Assembly (NCBI GenBank): GCA_052326585.1
Contig: JBKQLU010000034.1
Location: 1-64,000, forward strand
Reading direction: 5' to 3'
From: JAPLJC01 sp052326585
GTDB taxonomy: Bacteria; Desulfobacterota; Desulfobaccia; Desulfobaccales; 0-14-0-80-60-11
DNA length: 64,000 nt
In this document: positions 16,973-24,904 of the stretch, one piece after another
Layout: every line of letters begins with the position of its first letter
Position numbering within the stretch: the stretch's first letter is position 1
Position numbers and translations under genes: made by a program
The notes under the pieces: model-generated
Told to the model about the DNA's origin: nothing
Databases searched by the model: none
What the model saw: the letters and a program-made list of their open reading frames with translations, nothing else

Positions 16973-17737
16973 ATGAGCCTCTTAGTAATTAATGGCTTGA
17001 CCAAAAACTTCGGCGGGGTCCAGGCCCTGAACCGGGTCTCCTTCGTGGTGGCGGTTGGCGAGATCCTGGGTCTCATCGGGCCCAATGGCGCCGGCAAAAC
17101 CACCTGCTTCGATCTCATCAACGGCCTCATCCCCCCCAGCGCCGGCAGCCTGATGCTGGACGGCCGGGAACTGGTGGGCCTGCCGCCCTATCGCCGCGCG
17201 GCCCGGGGTCTGGCCCGCACCTTTCAGAATATCCAGCTTTTCGGGGGCATGACGGTGCTGGAAAATATCCTGGCCGGCTACCACCTGGGGCAGAAGGTGG
17301 GCGTCCTGGAGGCCCTCCTGCCATTGCCCGGGGTGCGGCGGGCCAGGACCCAGACCATGGAGCGCGGCCGGGAGCTGCTCCGCCTGGTGGGGCTGGAACT
17401 CCAGGGAGACTGGCCGGCAGAGTCCCTGGCTTACGGCGAACAGCGGCGCTTGGAGATCGCCCGGGCCATGGCCTTGGCGCCGCGCTTGCTACTCCTGGAC
17501 GAACCCGCCGCCGGCCTCAACCCCCGGGAGACCGAGGATCTTATGGTCCTGCTGGGGGAGCTGCGGCGCCTGGGGACTACCCTGCTGCTCATCGAGCACG
17601 ACATGAGCCTGGTGATGGGCCTCTGTGACCGCATCGTAGTACTGGACCATGGCGAGGTCATCGCCAGCGGTCTGCCCCGGGAAATCCGCCTGGACCCCAG
17701 GGTCATCGAGGCCTATTTGGGTAAGGAAGGAGAATGA
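16973..17737 (+). CDS. livG: ABC transporter ATP-binding protein, LivG type
   Basis: Second ATPase of the importer, 254 aa. Walker A 'GPNGAGKTT', 'GLARTFQNIQLFGGMTVLENI' (typical LivG), signature variant 'LAYGEQRRLEIARAMA', Walker B 'LLLLDEPAAGL' and 'LIEHDM'. The start is ATG 16973; a TTG one codon earlier is possible. It lies 111 bp after livF. No livK/livJ-type binding protein is present in the window. Confidence 0.93.
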   Translation: MSLLVINGLTKNFGGVQALNRVSFVVAVGEILGLIGPNGAGKTTCFDLINGLIPPSAGSLMLDGRELVGLPPYRRAARGLARTFQNIQLFGGMTVLENILAGYHLGQKVGVLEALLPLPGVRRARTQTMERGRELLRLVGLELQGDWPAESLAYGEQRRLEIARAMALAPRLLLLDEPAAGLNPRETEDLMVLLGELRRLGTTLLLIEHDMSLVMGLCDRIVVLDHGEVIASGLPREIRLDPRVIEAYLGKEGE

Positions 17738-17767
17738 GCGTCAGCAGGTCGCCTTAGGGGCGGCAAA

Positions 17768-17794
17768 GGTACAGGCGAACCGGCCTGTGCCACC
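17768..17794. repeat. REP-like palindrome before the CoA ligase
   Basis: ACAGGC...GCCTGT arms followed by GCCACC match the REP family at 9765, 20189, 20682 and 58492. It lies between livG and the paaK-like gene, 23 bases before the chosen start. Confidence 0.5.
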
Positions 17795-17816
17795 AAAGCG
17801 AAAACGGGGTTTTATC

Positions 17817-19121
17817 ATGGCAGACTTCGACCCAGATGTGGAACAGATGGACCGCGGGGAACTGGCGCAATTGCAACTGGAGCGTTTACAGGCCACCCTC
17901 ACCCGGGTCTATAAGAACGTCAAGTTCTACAAGAAGAAGTTTGATGAGATGGGCTTTCTTCCGGAGGATTGCCAGTCCCCGGAAGACCTGGCCCGGCTTC
18001 CCTTCACGACGCGGCACGACCTGGCCCGGGCCTATCCCTACGAGATGTTCGCGGTGCCTCTGCGGGAGGTGGTGCGCATTCACTCTTCCACCGGCAGCCC
18101 CGGCGACCCCATCGTCATGGGCTATACTGCCCGGGACCTGCGCCACTGGGCCAGGCTGGCGGCCCGGGTCCTCACTGCCGCCGGGGTGGACCGTGACGAT
18201 GTGGTCCAGGTGACCCTGAGCTACGGCCTCTTTACCAGCGCCTTCGGGCTGCACTATGGGGTGGAGCACCTGGGGGCCTCGGTGATCCCCGCCGGCCCCG
18301 GCGGCAGCGCCCGGCAGATCCAGGTGATGCGGGACTACCGCACCACGGTGCTGGCCGCGACCCCGTCCTATGCCCTGGTGCTGGCAGACCAGATGGAGGC
18401 TCAGGGGGTGGATCCCAAAGATTTGCACCTGCGGTTGGCCCTGCTGGGCGGGGAGCCCTGGACCGAAGCGGAGCGCGCCGAAATCGAAAACCGCCTCGAT
18501 CTCAAGGCCTTAGACCACTACGCCCTCTCCGAAGCCATGGGGCCCGGGGTGGCCGGGGAGTGCGCCGGCCGCCCGCTGCCGGGCATGCACCTCAACGAGG
18601 ACCATTTTCTCCCGGAGATCGTTGACCCCGGGAGCGGGGCCATCCTGCCGGCCGGGGAACTGGGGGAGCTGGTGCTGACCACCATCACCCGGGAGGCCAC
18701 TCCTCTGATCCGCTTCCGCACCGGGGATTTGGTGCGCCTGGCGTACGATCCCTGTCCCTGCGGCCGCTCTTTGCTCCGCATGAGCCGTATTGCCGGGCGC
18801 TGCGACGAAGTGGTGATCGTCAAGGGCATCAATATCTTCCCGGCCCGGGTGGGTCAGATCCTGCGCGGTCCAGAAGAGGAAGAGCCCTGCTACCAACTGG
18901 TGGTGGGCCGGGAGGGCCATCTCGATTATCTGGAGGTCAGAATCGAGGTGCGGGAAGGCCTCTTCTTCGATAAGATGACGGTGCAGCGGGAATTTTTGCA
19001 GCAGCTTACCCACAAACTGGCCCAGGCCATCGGGGTCCAGCCCCGGGTCAAACTGGTGGAGCCGGAATCCCTGGCCCGGGAGCGGGAGACCTCGCCCCTG
19101 GTGATCGATTTGAGAAAATGA
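17817..19121 (+). CDS. Phenylacetate-CoA ligase family (PaaK-like) AMP-forming ligase
   Basis: Adenylate-forming enzyme of 434 aa that activates an aryl acid as its CoA thioester. PaaK features: 'LERLQATLTRVYKNVKFYKKKFDE' start, the P-loop-like 'HSSTGSPGDPIVMGYT', 'ALSEAMGPGVAGEC', 'ELVLTTITREATPLIRFRTGDL', a Cys-rich 'PCPCGRS' and the C-terminal 'RCDEVVIVKGINIFPARV'. The substrate may be phenylacetate, indoleacetate or an aryl acid from amino-acid oxidation. It follows livG, an arrangement that suggests uptake plus activation. An extension back to 17649 is rejected because it crosses a REP-like repeat. Confidence 0.88.
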   Translation: MADFDPDVEQMDRGELAQLQLERLQATLTRVYKNVKFYKKKFDEMGFLPEDCQSPEDLARLPFTTRHDLARAYPYEMFAVPLREVVRIHSSTGSPGDPIVMGYTARDLRHWARLAARVLTAAGVDRDDVVQVTLSYGLFTSAFGLHYGVEHLGASVIPAGPGGSARQIQVMRDYRTTVLAATPSYALVLADQMEAQGVDPKDLHLRLALLGGEPWTEAERAEIENRLDLKALDHYALSEAMGPGVAGECAGRPLPGMHLNEDHFLPEIVDPGSGAILPAGELGELVLTTITREATPLIRFRTGDLVRLAYDPCPCGRSLLRMSRIAGRCDEVVIVKGINIFPARVGQILRGPEEEEPCYQLVVGREGHLDYLEVRIEVREGLFFDKMTVQREFLQQLTHKLAQAIGVQPRVKLVEPESLARERETSPLVIDLRK

Positions 19122-19178
19122 GCGGTTGTTAGGCGCTAGCCCAAAGGCCGGAGGCCCGGGCCGCTAAAAGGACATACC

Positions 19179-20111
19179 ATGCAGCAAATTGCGATTCTCT
19201 TATCGGCTTGCTTAACCCTGTGCCTGGCATCGGGCTGCCGGCCGGTGGCCGCGCCGCCGGCCAGCCTGAGCCGGGATTGGGGAACGCCGCGCAGCTTCGA
19301 TTATCAGGGGATAAAGATCAACTACTATGAGGCAGGGCAGGGGCCCCCCGTCCTTCTGCTCCACGGCTTCGGGGGCTGCGCCTACACCTGGCGGTATCTG
19401 ATTCCACCGCTGGCCGAAGCGCATCGGGTCTTGACCCTGGAGCTCAAAGGCTTCGGCCTCTCCGACAAACCCCGGGACGGCCATTACGCAGTGGCGGACC
19501 AGGCCGAGATAGTGGCCGCTTTCATCCGCAGCCAGGACTTGCGCCACCTGGTGATCATGGGCCACTCCATGGGAGGCGGGGTGGCCTTGATGACCTATCT
19601 CAAGCTGCAGCAGGACGACCCCGGGCGGATTAACCGGCTGGTGCTCATCGACAGCGCCGGCTACCCGCAAAAGCTGCCCTGGTTCATCCGCCTGGCCAAG
19701 ATTCCTGGGGCGAATACCCTGGCCGCCCTGCTGCCGCCCCGGTTTGCCGCGGCCCAGGTCCTGAAAAAATGTTATTATCATAAAAATCAGGTCACCCAGG
19801 AACAGATCGACACTTATGCCTATTACGGCAGCCTGCCGGGGGCCCAGGAGGCCATCAGCCAGACGGCCAAACAATTGGTGCTGACGAATAAAGAGATGGA
19901 GGCGCTCATTGCCCAATACAAGACCATCCAGGTGCCGGTCCTGGTTATCTGGGGAGTGGAAGACGAGGTGGTGCCCCTGAAGGTCGGCCTCTCGTTTAAG
20001 CGGGATATTCCCGGCGCCGAACTGGTTCCCTTGTCCGAGTGTGGCCATATCCCCCCGGAGGAGGAACCGCAGGCCACCCGACAGGCGATTATGAAATTTT
20101 TAAAGAAATAA
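19179..20111 (+). CDS. Alpha/beta hydrolase, probable lipoprotein
   Basis: This 310-aa protein opens with a signal peptide and lipobox 'CLASGC' (Cys20), so it should be lipid-anchored on the envelope. The hydrolase core shows the oxyanion 'LLHGFGGCAYTW', nucleophile elbow 'GHSMGGGVAL', an acid region 'IWGVEDEVVPL' and catalytic His in 'SECGHIPPEE'. The nearest families are epoxide hydrolase, haloalkane dehalogenase and lipase-like proteins; the substrate cannot be told. An AT-rich 3' end precedes the decayed RAYT region. Confidence 0.85.
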   Translation: MQQIAILLSACLTLCLASGCRPVAAPPASLSRDWGTPRSFDYQGIKINYYEAGQGPPVLLLHGFGGCAYTWRYLIPPLAEAHRVLTLELKGFGLSDKPRDGHYAVADQAEIVAAFIRSQDLRHLVIMGHSMGGGVALMTYLKLQQDDPGRINRLVLIDSAGYPQKLPWFIRLAKIPGANTLAALLPPRFAAAQVLKKCYYHKNQVTQEQIDTYAYYGSLPGAQEAISQTAKQLVLTNKEMEALIAQYKTIQVPVLVIWGVEDEVVPLKVGLSFKRDIPGAELVPLSECGHIPPEEEPQATRQAIMKFLKK

Positions 20112-20147
20112 AATATAGGAATAAATTCAGGTTGGTGCTTTAAGAAA

Positions 20148-20674
20148 GTGCCTAGTGATAAAAAGGCAAAAACCAGCGGAAAGAAAAGTGGCACAGGCGT
20201 CCCGCCTGTGCATTCTTTCAAGATCACTAGAAGAACTCTGCCTCACTGGCAGCAACCTGGAAGTGTCTATTCTCTTACCTGGGGCTGTGAAAAAGGGAAA
20301 GTCCTTTCTCCTGAAGAACGCACCATTACCTTAAAGGCGCTGTAATATTGGGATAGCCGCAAGTGGACCCTTTATGCCGCGGTAATTATGCCTGACCACG
20401 TGCATTGCCTGGTGCAACCACTGGCTTTGCCAGCATTGGAAGGAGTTTATGACAGGCGGAAATAATCCATAGAGTCAAGAGCTTCAGCGTTCATCAAATT
20501 AACCGAAAAAGAGGCGGCCGAGGCTCCATTTGGCAGGATGAGCGTTTTGATCGTATTGTCCGGGATGAGATGGAGTTTTTGGAAAAATGGCAGTACCTCA
20601 TGAACAATCCGCAAAAGCAGGAATTGGTCGAAAGGCCGGAGGATTATCCCCGGCTCTACATGAAAAATAATTAA
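20148..20674 (+). pseudogene. Decayed REP-associated tyrosine transposase (RAYT)
   Basis: Reading across breaks gives a RAYT/TnpA-REP protein of the IS200/IS605-like Y1 family: '...RRTLPHWQQPGSVYSLTW', then 'WTLYAAVIMPDHVHCLVQPL' with the HxH (HVH) metal motif, then 'SIWQDERFDRIVRDEMEFLEKWQYLMNNP' with the tyrosine-bearing helix. A TAA interrupts it near 20343, and a one-base loss near 20450 shifts the frame, so it cannot make an intact enzyme. Exactly inverted REP palindromes flank it at 20191 and 20682. The element is probably a fossil of the enzyme that spread this REP family. Confidence 0.8.
20189..20211. repeat. REP palindrome, left of RAYT
   Basis: GTG followed by GCACAGGCG-TCC-CGCCTGTGC (20191-20211). 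The core is the exact reverse complement of the copy at 20682-20702, giving the REP/inverted-REP bracket typical of RAYT elements. Confidence 0.75.
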
Positions 20675-20681
20675 AAAAGAA

Positions 20682-20705
20682 GCACAGGCGGGACGCCTGT
20701 GCCAC
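20682..20705. repeat. REP palindrome, right of RAYT
   Basis: GCACAGGCG-GGA-CGCCTGTGC followed by CAC, an exact inverted copy of 20189-20211. It lies seven bases past the RAYT remnant's stop codon. Confidence 0.75.
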
Positions 20706-20710
20706 CAAAA

Positions 20711-20742
20711 CTTTGCTAATAAACATCTTTGCTAATAAACAG
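20711..20742. repeat. 16-bp tandem duplication upstream of the deaminase fusion
   Basis: CTTTGCTAATAAACAT is followed directly by CTTTGCTAATAAACAG, two 16-base units differing at the last base. It ends 17 bases before the deaminase ATG and is AT-rich, so it could lie at the promoter or be a binding site. A replication-slippage duplication is the simpler explanation. Confidence 0.6.
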
Positions 20743-20759
20743 CTAAGTGAGCCAACCAT

Positions 20760-21863
20760 ATGCGACCCTCATGGGATGAATACTTCATGCTCATCGCCAA
20801 GCTGGTGAGCACTCGCAGCACCTGCAACAGCCGGCCCACCGGGGCGGTGCTGGTCAAGGACAAGCAAATCCTGGCTAGCGGCTACAACGGCTCGATGCCC
20901 GGTGCCCCGCATTGCACTGACCAGATTATGCCAGACGGCAGCCCTTATTGTCATCGTAGGGCTCTGAAGGTGCCGGATAGAGATAAATATAATTACTGTC
21001 GGGCCTCCCACGCCGAAGCTAACGCTATTGCCCAGGCCGCTCGCCATGGCGTTTGCGTGAAAGGAGCGACTCTTTATGTAACCCTAGAACCGTGTTATAT
21101 TTGCCTCAAGTTGCTTGCAGCAGCTCAAATCGAAAAAATTTATTTTGAGCTGCAATATGGAGCTTCTATCGCCAAATCTGGACCTTTTAAAGCCAGACGT
21201 TCTCGCGATATTTTTTGGAAGACAGAGGCTCTAAATGAAGCTGGATTTAAAGATAAATATCTTCCTCTGGAGGTTTCGCAAGAAACAATATCTTTCATAC
21301 TACCAAGCCTTATGGGGATAACTTCCGAAAGGCGACTAACATCGAAGAGGGCTTCCGCCATAAATATGTTAGCCAAACCTCTGGATGAATATTTAAAGAA
21401 TGCTGAGGGCGATTACAGGGATTATTCACTCGGTAAATTATGGACGGTTGAATTTATCTCAAATCATCAGATTTTTGGTTCTGGTGTCGCGGTTTTTGAT
21501 GACGGAAGAATCTTTGGAGGAGATTCACGATATTATTATTTAGGGAATTTTCAGCCGAAGGATGATAATTTCATTACGGCGGAAATAAAAGGGATGCATT
21601 TCGCAGAGCAGCCATATTCTATTTTTGGCGATAGAAAGGAATTTTTCTTGTCGTTATCTGGTAAATTTAATTTTCCAGTGATGGAACTAGGCGGATATGT
21701 CATAGGAGACCCCCAATTAACTATGGTATTGCGCCTAACTTGGAGGGCAAATTTGCCTGCCACGGCAGCCGTGTCGAAGCCCGCGGAGCCGCAAACGGCC
21801 TTGGACGCCATGAAGGAAGCGCTCAGGCATCCCATTCCCATTGAGGATTTCCTTAAACGATGA
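20760..21863 (+). CDS. dCMP deaminase-like enzyme fused to a GrlR-like domain
   Basis: This 367-aa protein has two parts. Residues 1-150 are a ComEB/dCMP-deaminase domain with zinc motifs 'SHAEANAI' (His84, Glu86) and 'EPCYICLKLL' (Cys112, Cys115) plus the substrate loop 'GYNGSMPGAPHC'. Residues about 220-335 resemble the GrlR family ('GKLWTVEFISN', 'GVAVFDDGRIFGGDSRYYYLG', 'ITAEIKG', 'SIFGD', ending 'RLTWRANLP'). The gene is mosaic: GC-rich at both ends and AT-rich in the middle. Ordinary dCMP deaminases are about 150 aa. Deaminases of this fold act in phage defence (AvcD/DCD types), so a role in nucleotide depletion controlled by the GrlR-like domain is plausible but inferred. A housekeeping pyrimidine role is the alternative. 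Confidence 0.85.
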   Translation: MRPSWDEYFMLIAKLVSTRSTCNSRPTGAVLVKDKQILASGYNGSMPGAPHCTDQIMPDGSPYCHRRALKVPDRDKYNYCRASHAEANAIAQAARHGVCVKGATLYVTLEPCYICLKLLAAAQIEKIYFELQYGASIAKSGPFKARRSRDIFWKTEALNEAGFKDKYLPLEVSQETISFILPSLMGITSERRLTSKRASAINMLAKPLDEYLKNAEGDYRDYSLGKLWTVEFISNHQIFGSGVAVFDDGRIFGGDSRYYYLGNFQPKDDNFITAEIKGMHFAEQPYSIFGDRKEFFLSLSGKFNFPVMELGGYVIGDPQLTMVLRLTWRANLPATAAVSKPAEPQTALDAMKEALRHPIPIEDFLKR

Positions 21864-21927
21864 TGCGTGATACGCTGCGCATCGCCGATAGGATTATCGA
21901 TGCGCCAAGAAACCGAGTAGAATCGAG

Positions 21928-24177
21928 ATGGCGAAGAACCGCACTCCGAAAAAGGCCAATACCCGCAAGTCCAAACCCGCAGAGGTGGCCCCGGTGAAGC
22001 CGGCCGCCTGGCCGCGGCGCCTGGGCCAGGAGATGACCGCCCTGCTGCTGCTGGGATTGGCGGGCTTCTTCCTGCTGGCCCTGGGGAGCCATTCTCTCCA
22101 AGACCCCCAAGGGTTGCTGGCGGTCCTGCAGCGCGGCGGGGTGCAAAACGCCGGGGGCAAGGCCGGGGCCGTGGCCGCGGCCTACGCCACCTGGAGTCTG
22201 GGCCTGGCCGCCTTCTGCATTCCCCTGGCGCTTTTGGGCCTGGCCTGGCAGTCGCACCGCCGGGGACTGGAAGAGCTGGGTTGGCGCCAGACGGCCGCCT
22301 GTCTGGGGATGATCCTGTCTACGGCGGGGCTTTTTTCTCTGGTCCGCCCCTATTTTTCCGGGAACGGGGGACTGAGGCCCGGCGGCAGTCTCGGTGAGTT
22401 GCTGGGCCAGTGGCTGTTGGCGGTCTTGAACCGCCCGGGGGCAGCCCTGGTTTTGGCCTTAGCCCTCCTGCTCAGCTTCATGGCGCTGACCAGACTCTCT
22501 TATGTGGGGCTGATCTCTCATTTGGGTGGGATAATAGATGATCTCTGGCATCGAGGCCGACGCCGGCGGCAGTGGCTGGAGGAGGCGGAGTCCCGATCCG
22601 GCCGGGCCCGCGCCCAACCCCTGGCCCCGGCCATCAGCCGCCACGGCGGGGAGGCTGGGGAGACGTTAGCGCCGCCGTTGCTGACCGCGGCGGCCCCCGC
22701 GCCCGTCCCCGCCGCCACCTCCAAGCCTAGGCCGGCGCCGGTGCCGGGCAAATTTACCCTGCCGCCTCTGGATCTCCTGGACCCCCCGAAACCCTGGAAT
22801 TATCAGGTTCAGGAAGGGGCCATGGTGGAGCAGGCCCGCAAACTGGAAGTCACCCTGCGCCATTTCGGGGTGGAAGGCCGGGTCACCGGCATCACGACCG
22901 GTCCGGTGGTGAGCCGCTTCGAATACGAGCCGGCCCTGGGGGTCAAGATCAGCAAGATCACCGGCCTGGCCGACGACCTGGCCCTGGCCCTGAAGGCCCT
23001 GTCCATCCGCATCGTGGCCCCGGTGCCGGGCAAGGGAGTCTTGGGAATTGAGATCCCCAACCCCAAGCGTCAGGTGGTGGCCCTACGGGAGATCCTTTCC
23101 GACGCCGCCTATCAGAAGTCGGCCTCCCGGCTCACCCTGGCCCTGGGCAAGGACATCATGGGGGCCCCGGAGGTCACCGACCTCGCCAAGATGCCCCACC
23201 TCCTCATCGCCGGCGCCACGGGCTCAGGTAAGAGCGTCGGCCTCAACGCCATGATCCTCAGCATCCTCTTCAAGGCCACCCCCGATGAGGTGCGGTTCCT
23301 GCTGATCGACCCCAAGCGCATTGAACTGTCCCTCTATGAAGGCATCCCCCACCTCCTGCACCCGGTGGTCTTCAATCCCAAAGAGGCCACCATCGCCCTC
23401 CATTGGGCGGTGGGGGAGATGGAACGGCGTTACGCCCTGCTCTCTGACCTGGGCGCCCGCAATATCGAAGGCTATAACCAGAAGGCCGGGGTCAAGAAAC
23501 CCGATCCCCGGGTGGAGGAGGGGATGCTGCCCCGGTGGCTGCCCTATCTGGTGATCGTCATCGACGAGTTGGCCGACCTGATGCTGGTCTCCTCCCGGGA
23601 CACGGAGGAGTATCTGATCCGCCTGGCCCAAAAGGCCCGGGCGTCGGGCATCCACCTCATGGTGGCCACCCAGCGGCCCTCGGTGGACGTGATCACCGGC
23701 CTCATCAAGGCCAACTTCCCCACCCGGGTCTCCTATCAGGTCTCGGCCCGGGCCGACTCCCGGGTCATCCTGGACCTCCAGGGGGCAGAGCGCCTGCTGG
23801 GCATGGGGGACCTGCTGTTCCTGCCGCCGGGGACCTCCCGCCTGAAGCGCATCCACGGGCCCTTCGTCAGCGAGGAGGAGGTCACCCGGGTGGCGGAATT
23901 TCTGAAGCAACAGGCGGAGCCGCACTATGAGGCGGGCATCACCGAACTCAAGGAGTTGGATGAGGAAGTGGCGGAAAACGGCGAAAGAGACGAAAAATAC
24001 ACCGACGCCGTGGAACTGGTGGCTGAGACCCGCAACGCCTCCATCTCCATGCTGCAGCGCCGCCTGCGGGTGGGTTACAACCGGGCGGCCCGCATGATCG
24101 AAACCATGGAAAAAGAGGGGCTCATCGGCCCCTCCGACGGCGTCAAGGCGAGGGAGGTTTATATTCCCAGAAGATGA
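21928..24177 (+). CDS. ftsK: DNA translocase FtsK/SpoIIIE
   Basis: Septal DNA pump of 749 aa that clears and resolves chromosomes at division. The N-terminal 190 residues hold about four membrane spans, followed by a Pro/Ala-rich linker (about 205-275), an alpha domain and the RecA-like motor with Walker A 'GATGSGKSVG' near residue 430, 'RFLLIDPKR' and Walker B 'LPYLVIVIDELADLM', then 'MVATQRPSVDVITGLIKANFPTR'. A gamma winged helix ends the protein ('ASISMLQRRLRVGYNRAARMIE'). The linker is short, as in many non-enteric FtsK proteins. Confidence 0.95.
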   Translation: MAKNRTPKKANTRKSKPAEVAPVKPAAWPRRLGQEMTALLLLGLAGFFLLALGSHSLQDPQGLLAVLQRGGVQNAGGKAGAVAAAYATWSLGLAAFCIPLALLGLAWQSHRRGLEELGWRQTAACLGMILSTAGLFSLVRPYFSGNGGLRPGGSLGELLGQWLLAVLNRPGAALVLALALLLSFMALTRLSYVGLISHLGGIIDDLWHRGRRRRQWLEEAESRSGRARAQPLAPAISRHGGEAGETLAPPLLTAAAPAPVPAATSKPRPAPVPGKFTLPPLDLLDPPKPWNYQVQEGAMVEQARKLEVTLRHFGVEGRVTGITTGPVVSRFEYEPALGVKISKITGLADDLALALKALSIRIVAPVPGKGVLGIEIPNPKRQVVALREILSDAAYQKSASRLTLALGKDIMGAPEVTDLAKMPHLLIAGATGSGKSVGLNAMILSILFKATPDEVRFLLIDPKRIELSLYEGIPHLLHPVVFNPKEATIALHWAVGEMERRYALLSDLGARNIEGYNQKAGVKKPDPRVEEGMLPRWLPYLVIVIDELADLMLVSSRDTEEYLIRLAQKARASGIHLMVATQRPSVDVITGLIKANFPTRVSYQVSARADSRVILDLQGAERLLGMGDLLFLPPGTSRLKRIHGPFVSEEEVTRVAEFLKQQAEPHYEAGITELKELDEEVAENGERDEKYTDAVELVAETRNASISMLQRRLRVGYNRAARMIETMEKEGLIGPSDGVKAREVYIPRR

Positions 24178-24214
24178 TCCTCGCCCAAAATCTAAAATTA
24201 CGATTTTTTGCTCC

Positions 24215-24463
24215 ATGGAGTTGAGCCAGGCCATGGCCGAATCACCCAAAGCAAGGCGACCCCAGCCGCAGCTATTTACCAGAGGAAAGTTCTTCATCCT
24301 CTTGATCGCCATTCTCTTTGGTTCTTCTTTGGCCATTATCCGGGAATATCGAGCCCAAGGCAGCGTGTCGGGCGTTACCCTCGGTGCTTCGGTCACGGCA
24401 TTTGTGATTGGTTTGATCATCATTGTGGCTGTGGGCTGGTACGCCAACCGACCTGAGAAGTGA
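24215..24463 (+). CDS. Small two-span membrane protein
   Basis: The 82-aa product has two hydrophobic segments (about residues 27-42 and 53-75, 'VTAFVIGLIIIVAVGW') separated by a short charged loop. I do not recognise a family. It starts 38 bases after ftsK and its stop is followed immediately by another tiny membrane protein, so the pair is likely to be cotranscribed. Confidence 0.6.
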   Translation: MELSQAMAESPKARRPQPQLFTRGKFFILLIAILFGSSLAIIREYRAQGSVSGVTLGASVTAFVIGLIIIVAVGWYANRPEK

Positions 24464-24468
24464 TACCC

Positions 24469-24666
24469 ATGCACGGCAAGCTAGACGGTTTACTCCTGAT
24501 ATTGCTCGGCATTTATCTCCTCCTCCTGGTCTATCGTGTGGTCCCGCGCCAACCCAAGGACCCGGAAAAGCTGGAGTTGTGGCATCGGAAGTTTGGCAAG
24601 ATGATGAAGGTGCTAGCCCCGTTCCTGATAGGATATGGGTTATTGAGGCTGTTTGGCGTCTTATGA
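24469..24666 (+). CDS. Small membrane protein
   Basis: The 65-aa product has hydrophobic segments at both ends ('LDGLLLILLGIYLLLLVY' and 'VLAPFLIGYGLLRLFGVL') around a basic middle. ATG 24469 is chosen with GAGAAG upstream; a GTG at 24460 overlapping the previous stop is possible. Unknown family; it pairs with the preceding small gene. Confidence 0.55.
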   Translation: MHGKLDGLLLILLGIYLLLLVYRVVPRQPKDPEKLELWHRKFGKMMKVLAPFLIGYGLLRLFGVL

Positions 24667-24768
24667 CACCGATAAGCCGACAAAAATATGATTTTCCTAT
24701 AATCCCACCAGGTGCATTTATCATCTAAAATAGAGTAAGGTTCTAATCAGGATGTTTAAGATTGCTAG

Positions 24769-24800
24769 GGCGGGCCCGCGGGCCCGCCTTCGTTATTTTC
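24769..24800 (+). terminator. Terminator hairpin before the biotin operon
   Basis: GGCGGGCCCG-CGGGCCCGCC is a fully palindromic 20-mer (24769-24788) followed by a T-rich tract. It ends the ftsK/small-protein transcript ahead of the bioB promoter region. Confidence 0.65.
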
Positions 24801-24833
24801 ACAATATTTGTGACACGATTTTCAGGGTTTCTA

Positions 24834-24863
24834 TGTCAACCATATTCATTGCAGTGGTTGACA
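24834..24863. promoter_or_regulatory. BirA-type biotin operator before bioB
   Basis: TGTCAACC-N14-GGTTGACA is a perfect 8-bp inverted repeat with a 14-base spacer. This matches the architecture of BirA operators (TTGTAAACC-N14/16-GGTTTACAA in the known family). It lies 41 bases before the bioB ATG, and the right arm contains a TTGACA that could serve as a -35. Biotin-responsive repression by BirA is inferred; birA is not in the window. Confidence 0.75.
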
Positions 24864-24904
24864 ATTAATGGCATATGGGTGATTTTAAGACGGGATGACC
24901 CGTG

